Shown here piece after piece: positions 8,010 to 16,541 of a DNA stretch of 64,000 nucleotides. The translations under genes and the position numbers were made by a program. How positions within the stretch are numbered: position 1 is the first letter of the stretch; each line of letters starts with the position of its first letter. A model generated the notes under the pieces. That model was not told the DNA's origin and did not search any database. It saw only the letters and a list, made by a program, of their open reading frames with translations. The stretch is from an uncultured SAR86 cluster bacterium. GTDB lineage: Bacteria; Pseudomonadota; Gammaproteobacteria; Magnimaribacterales; Magnimaribacteraceae. The stretch is from the NCBI GenBank assembly GCA_902574355.1, contig CACGNN010000001.1, positions 186,001 through 250,000 of the forward strand, in the 5' to 3' direction.

Positions 8010-9359
8010 ATGTCTAAAGAAAGAGTTCACATACTGGGTATTTGTGGAACTTTTATGGGCGGTCTTGCCTTGATGGGGAAAGAGAAGGGTATAGAGATTT
8101 CTGGATGTGACGAAAATATATATCCTCCTATGTCAGATCATCTGCAGGACATGGGCATAGAAATAATTGAAGGCTATGACTCCTCTGAACTCCCTGTCGC
8201 TGATTACTATGTAATTGGGAATTCAATCTCCAGAGGCAATCCAGCATTGGAATATTTACTCTCTAAAAAGTCTAATCTTATTTCGGGTCCCGAATGGCTT
8301 TATGATTCGGTTATAAAAGATAAGAGAGTTATCGCAGTATCGGGAACTCATGGCAAAACTACTACCACAGCAATGGTCGCTTGGATATTTGAAGATAATA
8401 ATGTTGATGTTGGCTACTTGATAGCAGGAAAACCGAAAGACTTTGAAAAGTCTGCAAGACTCGGAAGTGAAGATATATTCGTCATAGAGGCGGATGAATA
8501 TGACACAGCATTCTTTGACAAAAGGTCAAAATTCATTCACTACAAACCAGATACTTTGGTCTTAAATAACCTAGAATTTGATCATGCAGATATATTTCCT
8601 GATATAACTTATATCTTTAGAGAATTTCATAACTTAATAAGGACTTTAAATAAGGAAGCTCAGATTATTTTTCCAAATGATGATTCAAATATCTCAAAAG
8701 TTCTCGAGATGGGTACGTGGAGTAAATTAATAAGTTATGACGTGAATAGTAATAATAAAAATTCAGTAATGTTTAATGATGACTCAAAGCAAACTACCTA
8801 TAAGATTGATCAAGAAGAGGGTCAAATAGATTGGGAAATGTTTGGTGAACATAATGCAAGAAATGCTATGGCAGCAGCTTTAGCTGTAAAACAATACGGG
8901 ATTTCGCTGAAAGATTCACTGTCTTCACTAGAAAAGTTTCAAGGTGTTTCAAAGAGACAAGATATTCTTTTGGATACAGAAGACCTTATAATTATAGAGG
9001 ACTTTGCTCACCACCCAACAGCTATAAAAACAACCCTAGATGGTCTAAGGAAGAAATTTCCCAAAAAACGTTTACTCGCAGCAATTGAATTGAGATCAAA
9101 TACAATGAAATCAGGTTTTCATGATGAGCAATTACTTCATTCAGTTTCCGAAGCTGACCTCATCTTCTGGAAAGGAGATGATTCTAAACAAGTCAAAGGG
9201 CTTATTGATAAGAATCCATCTAAATTTTCTGACATTTGTAATATAGATAATTTTGTAGATGATATCGATTCGTTATCTGTTGCTGGTGATGTTTTACTTA
9301 TTATGTCTAATGGAAATTTTGATAACCTCTCTAAAAAACTTTTGAAAAAATATATTTAA
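8010..9359 (+). CDS. mpl: UDP-N-acetylmuramate:L-alanyl-gamma-D-glutamyl-meso-diaminopimelate ligase
   Basis: Peptidoglycan-recycling ligase that joins recovered murein tripeptide to UDP-MurNAc using ATP. The N-terminus MSKERVHILGICGTFMGGLA is characteristic of Mpl; the Mur-ligase P-loop is SGTHGKTTTTAMVAW and the central motif is FVIEADEYDTAFFDKRSKF. Further on are LNNLEFDHADIF, GEHNARNAMAA and EDFAHHPTAI. The start at 8010 was chosen over 31 upstream open codons because homology begins there and a TATAAT sits 6 nt before it. The protein has 449 residues, close to the usual 450-460. Its stop overlaps the next ATG (TAATG). Confidence 0.93.
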   Translation: MSKERVHILGICGTFMGGLALMGKEKGIEISGCDENIYPPMSDHLQDMGIEIIEGYDSSELPVADYYVIGNSISRGNPALEYLLSKKSNLISGPEWLYDSVIKDKRVIAVSGTHGKTTTTAMVAWIFEDNNVDVGYLIAGKPKDFEKSARLGSEDIFVIEADEYDTAFFDKRSKFIHYKPDTLVLNNLEFDHADIFPDITYIFREFHNLIRTLNKEAQIIFPNDDSNISKVLEMGTWSKLISYDVNSNNKNSVMFNDDSKQTTYKIDQEEGQIDWEMFGEHNARNAMAAALAVKQYGISLKDSLSSLEKFQGVSKRQDILLDTEDLIIIEDFAHHPTAIKTTLDGLRKKFPKKRLLAAIELRSNTMKSGFHDEQLLHSVSEADLIFWKGDDSKQVKGLIDKNPSKFSDICNIDNFVDDIDSLSVAGDVLLIMSNGNFDNLSKKLLKKYI

Positions 9360-9955
9360 TGGAAAAATTATCTTCTTCTGCATTGTTCCCTTTATCCGTG
9401 AATGTTTTACCGGGTGCTTATCTACCCTTGCAGATATTTGAACCTAGATATATTGATATGGTGAGCGAATGTTTAGCTAATTCTGAAGGTTTTTGTATCG
9501 TCCTCTTTAAAGATGACGAGAACGAAGAAAATAATGAGTATGTTCCTTATCATGATATTGCTACCTATGTTGAAATTGTTGATTTCAATAAACTTGATAA
9601 TGGTTTACTAGGCATAACAGTTCAGGGTAAGCACAAGATCAGGATTGAGGATGTATGGAAACAAGAAGATGAATTACTGCTTGGAAAAATAGAAAAAATC
9701 AACGAAGAAGATGATAATCTTTCAAATGATCCTGAATACCTAGATTTATGGAATATGGTCAAAGAAATCACAAATCACCCTGAAATTAAGAAGCTTAACC
9801 TGGACCTAGATCTTAAAAGCTCTATAAGTGTTTGTTATATCCTAGCGAGTGTACTTCCTCTGAGGCCTCAAGAGAAACAAACAATTTTAGAATTCGAAAA
9901 TAACCGAGATAAGCTAGATTATTTAAAGGCTTTGATTAAAAGATTAGGCGGTTAG
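9359..9955 (+). CDS. LON peptidase substrate-binding-domain protein
   Basis: Cytosolic protein of 198 residues formed by the N-terminal domain of Lon protease without the ATPase or protease parts. It opens ALFPLSVNVLPGAYLPLQIF and continues EPRYIDMVSECLANSEGFCIVL, the classic LON-N start, and has GLLGITVQGKHKIRI in the middle. The C-terminal half is helical and ends in a helix resembling Lon substrate-binding helices. The ATG overlaps the mpl stop by one base, so translation is probably coupled. The biochemical role of such stand-alone proteins is not settled. It converges with the carotenoid oxygenase gene, overlapping it by 4 nt. Confidence 0.85.
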   Translation: MEKLSSSALFPLSVNVLPGAYLPLQIFEPRYIDMVSECLANSEGFCIVLFKDDENEENNEYVPYHDIATYVEIVDFNKLDNGLLGITVQGKHKIRIEDVWKQEDELLLGKIEKINEEDDNLSNDPEYLDLWNMVKEITNHPEIKKLNLDLDLKSSISVCYILASVLPLRPQEKQTILEFENNRDKLDYLKALIKRLGG

Positions 9956-11352
9956 CCTTCCCTCCAGTTTCCATGGAAACCATAAGGAATTCTATGGGGT
10001 AACATAGCCTTTGCAAGTGGTCCACTGGAAACATTTTCTGCATCAAAGATCAATAAATCTGAACGATTCTCGATGCCCAGGTAGGATAGTGCAATGAGAT
10101 AACCTTCTCCTTCTCTAGAATCCTGATTTTTTGGAACAAATATAGGTTCACCTACAGCATCAAGCTCAGATAGAGTAAAACTGTCTTTGCAGCCTGTATC
10201 ATAGTCATAACTTGTTATAGTATTGAAGCTTACCCCTTTAGGAGAATCTCCTTTATTTGAAGCATAATATCCATATCTATACTTAGACATTGTTTTTCTT
10301 TCATCTAGCCTTGGAAATTCACCAATACTTTCGTCAAGATACTGCTTTTTTATTGAACCCGAGTTCGAACTTAGATCAATTTCCCATCTATTCAGTCTGG
10401 CTTCACCTTTTTTAAGATCAGGTCTTGATCCATCTAAATGAGGAAACATAGGTGCTTCTTCAAATTGCATCATATCAGCAATTATTTTATCTCCATCCTC
10501 ATAGGCATTCATTGGGTGGAAGACAAAACATGGATCGCTCTCTATCCACTTTATATCTTCAGTTGAACCGTCTCTGGGCATTATCCCTATTTGACTCGGC
10601 CGATTAACATCCCAAGCAATAGGTGATTTACCGGCTGCTGCTAAATTAAAGTCAATAATTAAAGGAAATATCGGGAAAATAACATGTTTGGTTGTAACAA
10701 CAAAGTCATGCACCATACTTGAGTAAGGCGTTTTAAACTCTTTGTATGTAGTCATTATTCCTTCGGAGTTGACTACAAAGTAGCTCATTTTATTTACCCC
10801 AAAACCATAGCTAAAACCTATCATCTCCCCAGTTTTTGGATCGATCTTTGGATGTGCAGTCATAGCTGAGTCCAGTTTTCCTTTATAGTTCCAGGCACCT
10901 TTTGATTCTAAGGTTAAAGGATCAAGTTCAAAAGGTTTATGGCCTTCTTCAAGGGCTAATAGTTTGCCTGAGTGGAAAACTATATTGGTATTTGCAGTTC
11001 CATCTTCACCTTCAAAATTAAATTCGGGATCAGGGTTCATGGGATTAAGAGCATTTATGAGTGATCTACCAGCTTTCCTCTCCTGTTTCCACTTAGAGGT
11101 TTGGGCCCATCGGTTTAAATAAGAAATCCTACCATTTTCAAAATGGAACGCATGGATCATACCGTCGCCTGCAAACCAGTGGTAATCTCCTCCCATAGGA
11201 GGAAATTGCGGATCTGGACCATTCCTGTAGTAACTACCAAATAAATCTCTGGGAACTTCTCCCTCAATGATGAGATCTTGAATATTGCACTCCATTCTTA
11301 AAGGAGCGTAATTACCTCTTAAATTTGGATGATCTGGGTATAAATTTGTCAT
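9952..11352 (-). CDS. Carotenoid oxygenase (RPE65/lignostilbene dioxygenase family)
   Basis: Non-haem iron oxygenase of 466 residues that cleaves a double bond in carotenoids, apocarotenoids or stilbenes. The N-terminus has GSYYRNGPDPQFPP and FAGDGMIHAFHFENGRISY, both hallmarks. Four iron-binding histidines of the seven-bladed propeller are readable in TAHPK, MVHDF, FHPMNAYEDGD and the C-terminal YGFHGNW. No signal peptide is visible. It follows the DedA gene by 2 nt on the same strand. In proteorhodopsin-bearing marine bacteria such an enzyme could make retinal or degrade carotenoids, but no rhodopsin or crt gene is in this window, so the substrate is open. Confidence 0.9.
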   Translation of the reverse strand: MTNLYPDHPNLRGNYAPLRMECNIQDLIIEGEVPRDLFGSYYRNGPDPQFPPMGGDYHWFAGDGMIHAFHFENGRISYLNRWAQTSKWKQERKAGRSLINALNPMNPDPEFNFEGEDGTANTNIVFHSGKLLALEEGHKPFELDPLTLESKGAWNYKGKLDSAMTAHPKIDPKTGEMIGFSYGFGVNKMSYFVVNSEGIMTTYKEFKTPYSSMVHDFVVTTKHVIFPIFPLIIDFNLAAAGKSPIAWDVNRPSQIGIMPRDGSTEDIKWIESDPCFVFHPMNAYEDGDKIIADMMQFEEAPMFPHLDGSRPDLKKGEARLNRWEIDLSSNSGSIKKQYLDESIGEFPRLDERKTMSKYRYGYYASNKGDSPKGVSFNTITSYDYDTGCKDSFTLSELDAVGEPIFVPKNQDSREGEGYLIALSYLGIENRSDLLIFDAENVSSGPLAKAMLPHRIPYGFHGNWREG

Positions 11353-11354
11353 AG

Positions 11355-11954
11355 TTATGTATATTTTTTACTAAAGTATCTTATTAATATGAATAAAACA
11401 ACAACTCCAATCAAAATCCAAAGTGAGTCAACTAGATTCATACTTTCTGAGATTAGGGCTTGTGCAGCATAATAGCCAGGTACTGTATAAACCAATGCCC
11501 ATAAAAAACAGGAAAGAATCTCAACTAAGACGAATTTATTTATATTCATGTTTAATGATCCTGCTGTGATGGGAAGAAGAGGTCTAATTGGTCCTATAAA
11601 CTTTCCTACAAAAAGACCAACCACCCCATACTTTCTAAAGAATGCCTGACCATTTTCAAGAAAATGCGGATATTTTGTAAACGGCCAGATTTTTCTAAGA
11701 GAATTTCTAAGGCTATAGCCCAAGAAGAAACTTGCAATATCTGAAAGAAAGCTAGATACATATGCTAATAAAACTACTTCATAAATACTTATAGAAGAAG
11801 AAGCTAGTCCAGATATCAAAGCAAGTAAAACAACACCAGGAATAATAATTCCTATTAAAGCAAAGGATTCTATAAATGAAGCTCCTATAATTCCTAGGCC
11901 AATCCATTGGGGATTTTCTTCAAGCCAAATTATTATTTCGTTAAATTCGAACAT
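11355..11954 (-). CDS. DedA family membrane protein
   Basis: Inner-membrane protein of 199 residues. It starts at MFEFNEIIIWLEENPQWIGL; the longer open frame upstream lacks family similarity and would run through proA on the opposite strand. Features are FIESFALIGIIIPGVVLL (about residues 26-43), the re-entrant-loop motif GKFIGPIRPLLPITAGSLNM (about 116-135) and several hydrophobic helices after it. DedA proteins are linked to undecaprenyl-phosphate or phospholipid flipping and membrane homeostasis. The carotenoid oxygenase starts 2 nt after its stop, suggesting co-transcription. It is divergent from proA. Confidence 0.88.
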   Translation of the reverse strand: MFEFNEIIIWLEENPQWIGLGIIGASFIESFALIGIIIPGVVLLALISGLASSSISIYEVVLLAYVSSFLSDIASFFLGYSLRNSLRKIWPFTKYPHFLENGQAFFRKYGVVGLFVGKFIGPIRPLLPITAGSLNMNINKFVLVEILSCFLWALVYTVPGYYAAQALISESMNLVDSLWILIGVVVLFILIRYFSKKYT

Positions 11955-11962
11955 CTTAAGTC

Positions 11963-11990
11963 TTTGAAAGCATAGATAGTTAGGTAGAAT
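11963..11990 (+). promoter_or_regulatory. Putative proA promoter
   Basis: TTTGAA (11963-11968), a 16-nt spacer and TAGAAT (11985-11990), 8 nt before the proA ATG. No Shine-Dalgarno lies in the short leader, so this unit may be nearly leaderless. Confidence 0.4.
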
Positions 11991-11998
11991 ATTCAACA

Positions 11999-13267
11999 AT
12001 GACTCAGAGTAAAGAAATAAATACTTATATGAATCAGTTAGGATCTGAAGCAAAAGAAGCCTCTTTGATCTTAGCCCAAGCTTCACTAGAGCAAAAAAAT
12101 GAGGCACTAAGCTACATTTCAGAACAAATAGAATCAGATAGGGATGAAATATTAAGCATAAATAAAAAAGATTTAGATTTAGCTAAACAAAAATCTATAG
12201 GATCGGCTCTTATAGACAGATTGGAACTAAATGACAGTAGAATTAATTCTATGATATCTGGATTGCAGGTTGTTTCTGAGTTACCTGATCCCGTAGGAGA
12301 AATTACAGATTTAGATCCTACGCCTTCGGGAATTGAAGTTAGTAAAATGAGAGTGCCCTTAGGAGTTGTTGGAATAATATATGAATCCAGGCCAAATGTT
12401 ACTGCTGATGCTGCAGCACTCTGCCTTAAATCTGGAAATGCCTGTTTATTAAGAGGAGGATCAGAAGCTATTCTATCAAATAAGATTATCTGGAACTGCT
12501 TGCAAGAAGGCCTTAAAAAAGCCAATTTACCGAAGGAATGTATTCAGCTCGTAGAGACCACTGATAGAGCAGCTGTAAGAACTCTATTGCATTTAGATGA
12601 TTATTTGGATGTAGTCATTCCCAGAGGAGGCAAAGGACTGGTGCAGCTCATTTCTGATGAATCAAAGGTGCCTGTAATAAAACATTTAGATGGAATTTGT
12701 CATGTATATATAGACGAGGCAGCAGATATAAAGAAGGCTGAAAATATTGCTTTTAATGCAAAGACCTACAGATATGGAATATGCGGCGCAATGGAAACGC
12801 TTTTGGTGCATTCGTCAGTAGCACCTTTACTTTTACCTAACTTAGAAGATAGATTTTCTTCCGAAGGAGTAGAGGTTAGAGGCTGTCAAAAAACACTTCA
12901 AGTTATAAATGCAATTGAAGCTAACGAAGATGACTGGTTAACTGAATATCTTGCTCCCATACTCTCCATAAAAATTGTTGAAGATATGAGCGAAGCCATA
13001 GATCATATTCAAAAGTATGGATCACAACATACAGACTCAATAGTCACTGAAGACAAAAATAAAGCTGAATACTTTTTTAAAAATGTGGACTCAAGTTCTG
13101 TTATGCATAACTTGCCGACCTGCTGGGCTGATGGGTTTGAGTATGGACTAGGAGCTGAAGTTGGAATTTCTACTGATAAGATTCATGCAAGAGGCCCCGT
13201 GGGCTTAGAGGGATTAACTTCACAAAAGTTTATTGTGAAAGGTAATTCAAACTTACGAGGAGTTTAA
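11999..13267 (+). CDS. proA: Gamma-glutamyl phosphate reductase
   Basis: Second enzyme of proline synthesis; it reduces gamma-glutamyl phosphate to glutamate semialdehyde with NADPH. The 422-residue length is typical. Motifs are VPLGVVGIIYESRPNVTADA, LKSGNACLLRGGSEA, VVIPRGGKGLVQLI and the catalytic cysteine in YGICGAMETLLVH. The C-terminus ends FIVKGNSNLRGV. It heads a long forward run that continues through nadD to dat. proB is not next to it. Confidence 0.93.
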   Translation: MTQSKEINTYMNQLGSEAKEASLILAQASLEQKNEALSYISEQIESDRDEILSINKKDLDLAKQKSIGSALIDRLELNDSRINSMISGLQVVSELPDPVGEITDLDPTPSGIEVSKMRVPLGVVGIIYESRPNVTADAAALCLKSGNACLLRGGSEAILSNKIIWNCLQEGLKKANLPKECIQLVETTDRAAVRTLLHLDDYLDVVIPRGGKGLVQLISDESKVPVIKHLDGICHVYIDEAADIKKAENIAFNAKTYRYGICGAMETLLVHSSVAPLLLPNLEDRFSSEGVEVRGCQKTLQVINAIEANEDDWLTEYLAPILSIKIVEDMSEAIDHIQKYGSQHTDSIVTEDKNKAEYFFKNVDSSSVMHNLPTCWADGFEYGLGAEVGISTDKIHARGPVGLEGLTSQKFIVKGNSNLRGV

Positions 13268-13271
13268 AATA
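13257..13271 (+). promoter_or_regulatory. nadD ribosome binding site with ATA start codon
   Basis: GAGGAG at 13257-13262, spacer TTTAAA, then ATA at 13269-13271. The Shine-Dalgarno lies in the last codons of proA, whose stop falls within the spacer. It decides the start, because no standard start codon is available in frame. Confidence 0.6.
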
Positions 13272-13910
13272 GCCAACAAAAAACTTATTGGTATATTTGG
13301 TGGCACTTTTGATCCTATCCATAAAGGACATGTCCAAGTAATAGAGAACTTTCTTAATTTAATCGATATAGATGAACTCATTGTTTTGCCAAATGGTACT
13401 CCACCTCACAAAGAGAAAAGAATTAATGAACTCGATAAAATTAAGCTAGTTAATCTTGCGCTAAGTCACATAAATAATTTAATAATTGATGAAAGAGAGA
13501 TTTTAAAAAGAAGTCCCTCATATGCTTACTTAACTTTAAAAGAGATTCAGAAAGAGAATCCACATGACACTTTAATATGGATAATGGGGATGGACTCTTT
13601 TTTGGAGATAGAAACCTGGTATGAGTACAAGAATTTCTTAGAAGAAGTTAATTTACTAATATTGGAAAGACCGGGATATAAATTAGTTGAAACTTCATTT
13701 GTAGAAAATCTATTAGAAGCTAAAAGAATTTTAAATTTTCAGGAGTTTAAGAATTCGAAAGGCAAAATTTTCATTTTGCAAATAGATCCTATTGAAGTTA
13801 CTTCTACTAAGATTCGAGAGCTGATATCAAATAATGAAGATGTATCTGCTTTATTAGATAGCAATGTTTATCAATTCATAAAAGATCAAAATTTATATAA
13901 AGAGCAATGA
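13269..13910 (+). CDS. nadD: Nicotinate-nucleotide adenylyltransferase, apparent AUA start
   Basis: Joins nicotinate mononucleotide and ATP to form deamido-NAD. The nucleotidyltransferase motif IGIFGGTFDPIHKGH lies at the N-terminus and TSTKIREL near the C-terminus; WIMGMDSFLEIETW is also typical. The frame opens after a stop at 13236-13238, and no ATG, GTG or TTG occurs before the conserved core. The best start is ATA at 13269, six bases after the Shine-Dalgarno GAGGAG (13257-13262), giving 213 residues, the normal length. An ATG at 13386 would delete the active site. The stop overlaps rsfS (ATGA). Confidence 0.88.
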   Translation: MANKKLIGIFGGTFDPIHKGHVQVIENFLNLIDIDELIVLPNGTPPHKEKRINELDKIKLVNLALSHINNLIIDEREILKRSPSYAYLTLKEIQKENPHDTLIWIMGMDSFLEIETWYEYKNFLEEVNLLILERPGYKLVETSFVENLLEAKRILNFQEFKNSKGKIFILQIDPIEVTSTKIRELISNNEDVSALLDSNVYQFIKDQNLYKEQ

Positions 13911-14230
13911 CTCAAAAACTAAAAAATAAAATTATCAATTCTTTAGAAGATATCAAGGCAGTAAATCCTGTCGCAATAGATGTAACAAAGATTAGTTCTC
14001 TGACAGATTTTATGGTCATTGCATCAGGTACATCAAACAGACATATAGCGGCGATAAGTGAACATATCTTGGAGGGCCTAAAAGAAACAAATATTTCTGG
14101 AATAAAGATTGAAGGACAGGGTGGAGATGATTGGGTCCTCGTTGATGCTGGAGATGTAGTCATTCACCTTATGTCAGCAGATGCAAGAGAGTTTTATGAT
14201 CTAGAGAGTTTATGGGATCCTGAACTTTAA
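13907..14230 (+). CDS. rsfS: Ribosomal silencing factor RsfS
   Basis: Binds ribosomal protein L14 on the 50S subunit and blocks subunit joining when nutrients are short. The 107-residue protein covers the Iojap-like domain: the central DVTKISSLTDFMVIASGTSN, then KIEGQGGDDWVLVDAGDVVIHLM and the C-terminal AREFYDLESLWDPEL are all diagnostic. The ATG overlaps the nadD stop (ATGA), and its own stop overlaps the rlmH ATG by one base. The order nadD-rsfS-rlmH-mrdA-rodA is the conserved gammaproteobacterial arrangement. Confidence 0.95.
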   Translation: MTQKLKNKIINSLEDIKAVNPVAIDVTKISSLTDFMVIASGTSNRHIAAISEHILEGLKETNISGIKIEGQGGDDWVLVDAGDVVIHLMSADAREFYDLESLWDPEL

Positions 14231-14697
14231 TGAAAATTAAGTTAATCTCAATAGAATCTAGCCGCCCTGACTGGGCAAAAAAAGCCTATAGTACTTATGA
14301 ATCAAAATTTAACAAATCAATAAACATTGATTGGCATGGATTGAAACCAGTGAACCGTATTGGGAACTATAATGTTCTAGAGGTTGTCGAAAAAGAGAGC
14401 AATTTATTACAATCAAAAGTTAAGAAGAATGAATTTGTGATTGCCCTAGACAAAGAAGGACTGAGCATGAGTACTGAGAAATTAAGATTTCAGTTTGATA
14501 ATTGGATCAGCAGCTCAAAAGATATATCTATTATTATTGGTGGCCCTGACGGTTTAAGTCAAAAGCTTATTAAGCAATGCGACTTTTGCTGGTCCTTATC
14601 TCAATTAACTTTCCCCCATTCTATAGTTCCGGTTTTGGTCTTAGAACAAATTTATAGAGTTTGGTCTATGACCCAAAATCATCCTTATCATAAGTAA
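14230..14697 (+). CDS. rlmH: 23S rRNA pseudouridine-1915 N3-methyltransferase
   Basis: SPOUT-class methyltransferase that modifies the pseudouridine at position 1915 in helix 69 of 23S rRNA using S-adenosylmethionine. The 155 residues match the family. The knot region shows FVIALDKEGLSMSTEKL, IIIGGPDGLS and SLSQLTFPHSIVPVLVLEQI. The C-terminus ends NHPYHK, matching the conserved NHPYHR-type tail that contributes to catalysis. The start overlaps the rsfS stop. Confidence 0.95.
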   Translation: MKIKLISIESSRPDWAKKAYSTYESKFNKSINIDWHGLKPVNRIGNYNVLEVVEKESNLLQSKVKKNEFVIALDKEGLSMSTEKLRFQFDNWISSSKDISIIIGGPDGLSQKLIKQCDFCWSLSQLTFPHSIVPVLVLEQIYRVWSMTQNHPYHK

Positions 14698-14702
14698 AAG
14701 TA

Positions 14703-16541
14703 ATGAGAACTATCCAGGATTTAAGAAGAGATGAAAAAGATACTCAATCATTGAGAAGCAGATCGGGTGTAATATTTTTTTTTCTACTGATTCTGATTAT
14801 CTCAGGAGTATTTAAAATACTTCAATTAACTATATTAGATAGAGTTAATTATGAGACTGAATCAGAAAAAAATAGAATAATCAACATACCTATCTATCCA
14901 GCTAGGGGTCTTATAAAGTTGGAAGATGGAACTCTTATTGCTGAAAATATAGTTACGAAAGATCTCTATATCAAAACTAAATTATACGAGACCTCCATAG
15001 ACCAAGTTGAACAATTAAATGACAAAGTTTTGGATGAAAATAGAAAAATTACTCAGTTACAGGTTCCAATTCAAGATGAAGAAAAGATTTGGCTTGCACG
15101 AAACCTAAGTGAACAGGAATTAGCTAAGTATGAAGTGCAAAAAAATTCAATACCTAATATTCAACTTGAAGCCAAATTAAGAAGATATCTTCCGCATAAA
15201 AATCTCTTTTCACACGTTATCGGTCATTTAGGTCTCATAAACATGGATGAAAGACTTTCTCTATCAAGAGCAGAATATCCTGATGATTCCTTCATTGGTA
15301 AAGTAGGGCTAGAGAAGTCATATGAAAAAACTCTTAGAGGTAAGGCTGGAATTAGCCTGATGGAGGTAGATGTATACGGAAATAAGATTAGAGAAATAAA
15401 TAGAGTTTTACCCGATAAGCCTTTCAACCTAACACTAACTCTTGACCTAAGATTACAGAAAATTGCTCAGGAAGAACTTGCGAATAGAAGAGGAGCTGTA
15501 GTGGCTTTAGATCCAAAGACTGGATTTATTAAAGCTCTAGTAAGTTCACCAGACTATAACCCCAATATTTTAAATGGTTCAGAAAGTGGTTCGTCTGTTT
15601 CAAAATCTTCCATGGAAAACTCACCTTTCTTTAATCGAGCAATATCTGGTTTGTACCCGCCAGCTTCAACTATAAAACCCTTTATTGGTTTGCTTGGCCT
15701 TGAAGAAAAGCTAATTACTGAGTCAACTATTGTAGAAGATAAAGGCTTTTTTCAGCTAAAAGAAGAAGGAAGAAAGTATCGTGGATGGAAAGAGGATGGG
15801 CATGGAAAAGTAGATCTTAAGAAGGCAATCGTTGAGTCATCAGATGTTTATTTTTATGAACTTGCTTCAAAACTTACCATTGATAGGATTTCATCATTCT
15901 TGTTGAGATTTGGTTTTGGAGAAATCAGCGGTATAGATTTGATCAATGAATCTAAAAGTATTTTACCAACTAGAAATTGGAAGTTAGGTAATATCGGTGA
16001 AGCCTGGTTCGTAGGAGACACGATAAATATCGGAATAGGGCAGGGATACATAAGCTCTACACCACTCCAATTAGCAGTTTCACTCTCTGCAATAGCAAAT
16101 AGAGGGAAGATTTTTCAGCCTAAACTAATAAGAAATAATCAGCTTGATGATTATGAGCCTGATCTTTTGATGGAAGTACAAATTGAAAACCCAAGACATT
16201 GGAATATTATTGAGAAATCAATGATCTCTGTAATCAATTCGTGGAATGGTACAGCTCATAATTTATACGAAGAAGGAGGAATCACTATAGCTGGCAAAAC
16301 TGGAACCGCTCAAATCAAAAGTCTTACTGATCAAGATCTTACTGTAAGAGAAGAATACGAGGGAATAAGAAAAGATATAGAAAATAGAGATCACGCTCTT
16401 TTTGCAAGTTATGGCCCTGTTCCTGATCCTAATTTAGTTGTTGTCGTTATAGTAGAAAATGGTGAATCTGGAAGTGCCGTAGCTGCACCCATTGCAAAGC
16501 GCCTTATTGAGCAATATCAAATAAACATTAATGAATCATGA
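14703..16541 (+). CDS. mrdA: Penicillin-binding protein 2
   Basis: Class B transpeptidase that cross-links peptidoglycan during lateral elongation as part of the Rod complex. It has 612 residues: a short cytoplasmic N-terminus, one membrane anchor at about residues 24-42 (GVIFFFLLILIISGVFKIL), a dimerisation domain with KVGLEKSYEKTLRGKAG, and the transpeptidase domain. The catalytic serine is Ser322 in PASTIKP; SSD (VESSDVYFYE) and KTG (AGKTGTAQ) complete the motif set. The stop overlaps rodA by four bases, consistent with the two partners being made together. Confidence 0.95.
   Translation: MRTIQDLRRDEKDTQSLRSRSGVIFFFLLILIISGVFKILQLTILDRVNYETESEKNRIINIPIYPARGLIKLEDGTLIAENIVTKDLYIKTKLYETSIDQVEQLNDKVLDENRKITQLQVPIQDEEKIWLARNLSEQELAKYEVQKNSIPNIQLEAKLRRYLPHKNLFSHVIGHLGLINMDERLSLSRAEYPDDSFIGKVGLEKSYEKTLRGKAGISLMEVDVYGNKIREINRVLPDKPFNLTLTLDLRLQKIAQEELANRRGAVVALDPKTGFIKALVSSPDYNPNILNGSESGSSVSKSSMENSPFFNRAISGLYPPASTIKPFIGLLGLEEKLITESTIVEDKGFFQLKEEGRKYRGWKEDGHGKVDLKKAIVESSDVYFYELASKLTIDRISSFLLRFGFGEISGIDLINESKSILPTRNWKLGNIGEAWFVGDTINIGIGQGYISSTPLQLAVSLSAIANRGKIFQPKLIRNNQLDDYEPDLLMEVQIENPRHWNIIEKSMISVINSWNGTAHNLYEEGGITIAGKTGTAQIKSLTDQDLTVREEYEGIRKDIENRDHALFASYGPVPDPNLVVVVIVENGESGSAVAAPIAKRLIEQYQININES

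Noticed and set aside
12112..12525. Long open frame antisense to proA (about 137 codons)
   Set aside because: It lies wholly within proA, which has clear family motifs. The antisense product has no recognisable features and is a codon-bias shadow.
13386..13388. ATG at 13386 as the nadD start
   Set aside because: It would remove the GTFDPIHKGH active-site motif, which is in frame and well conserved upstream.
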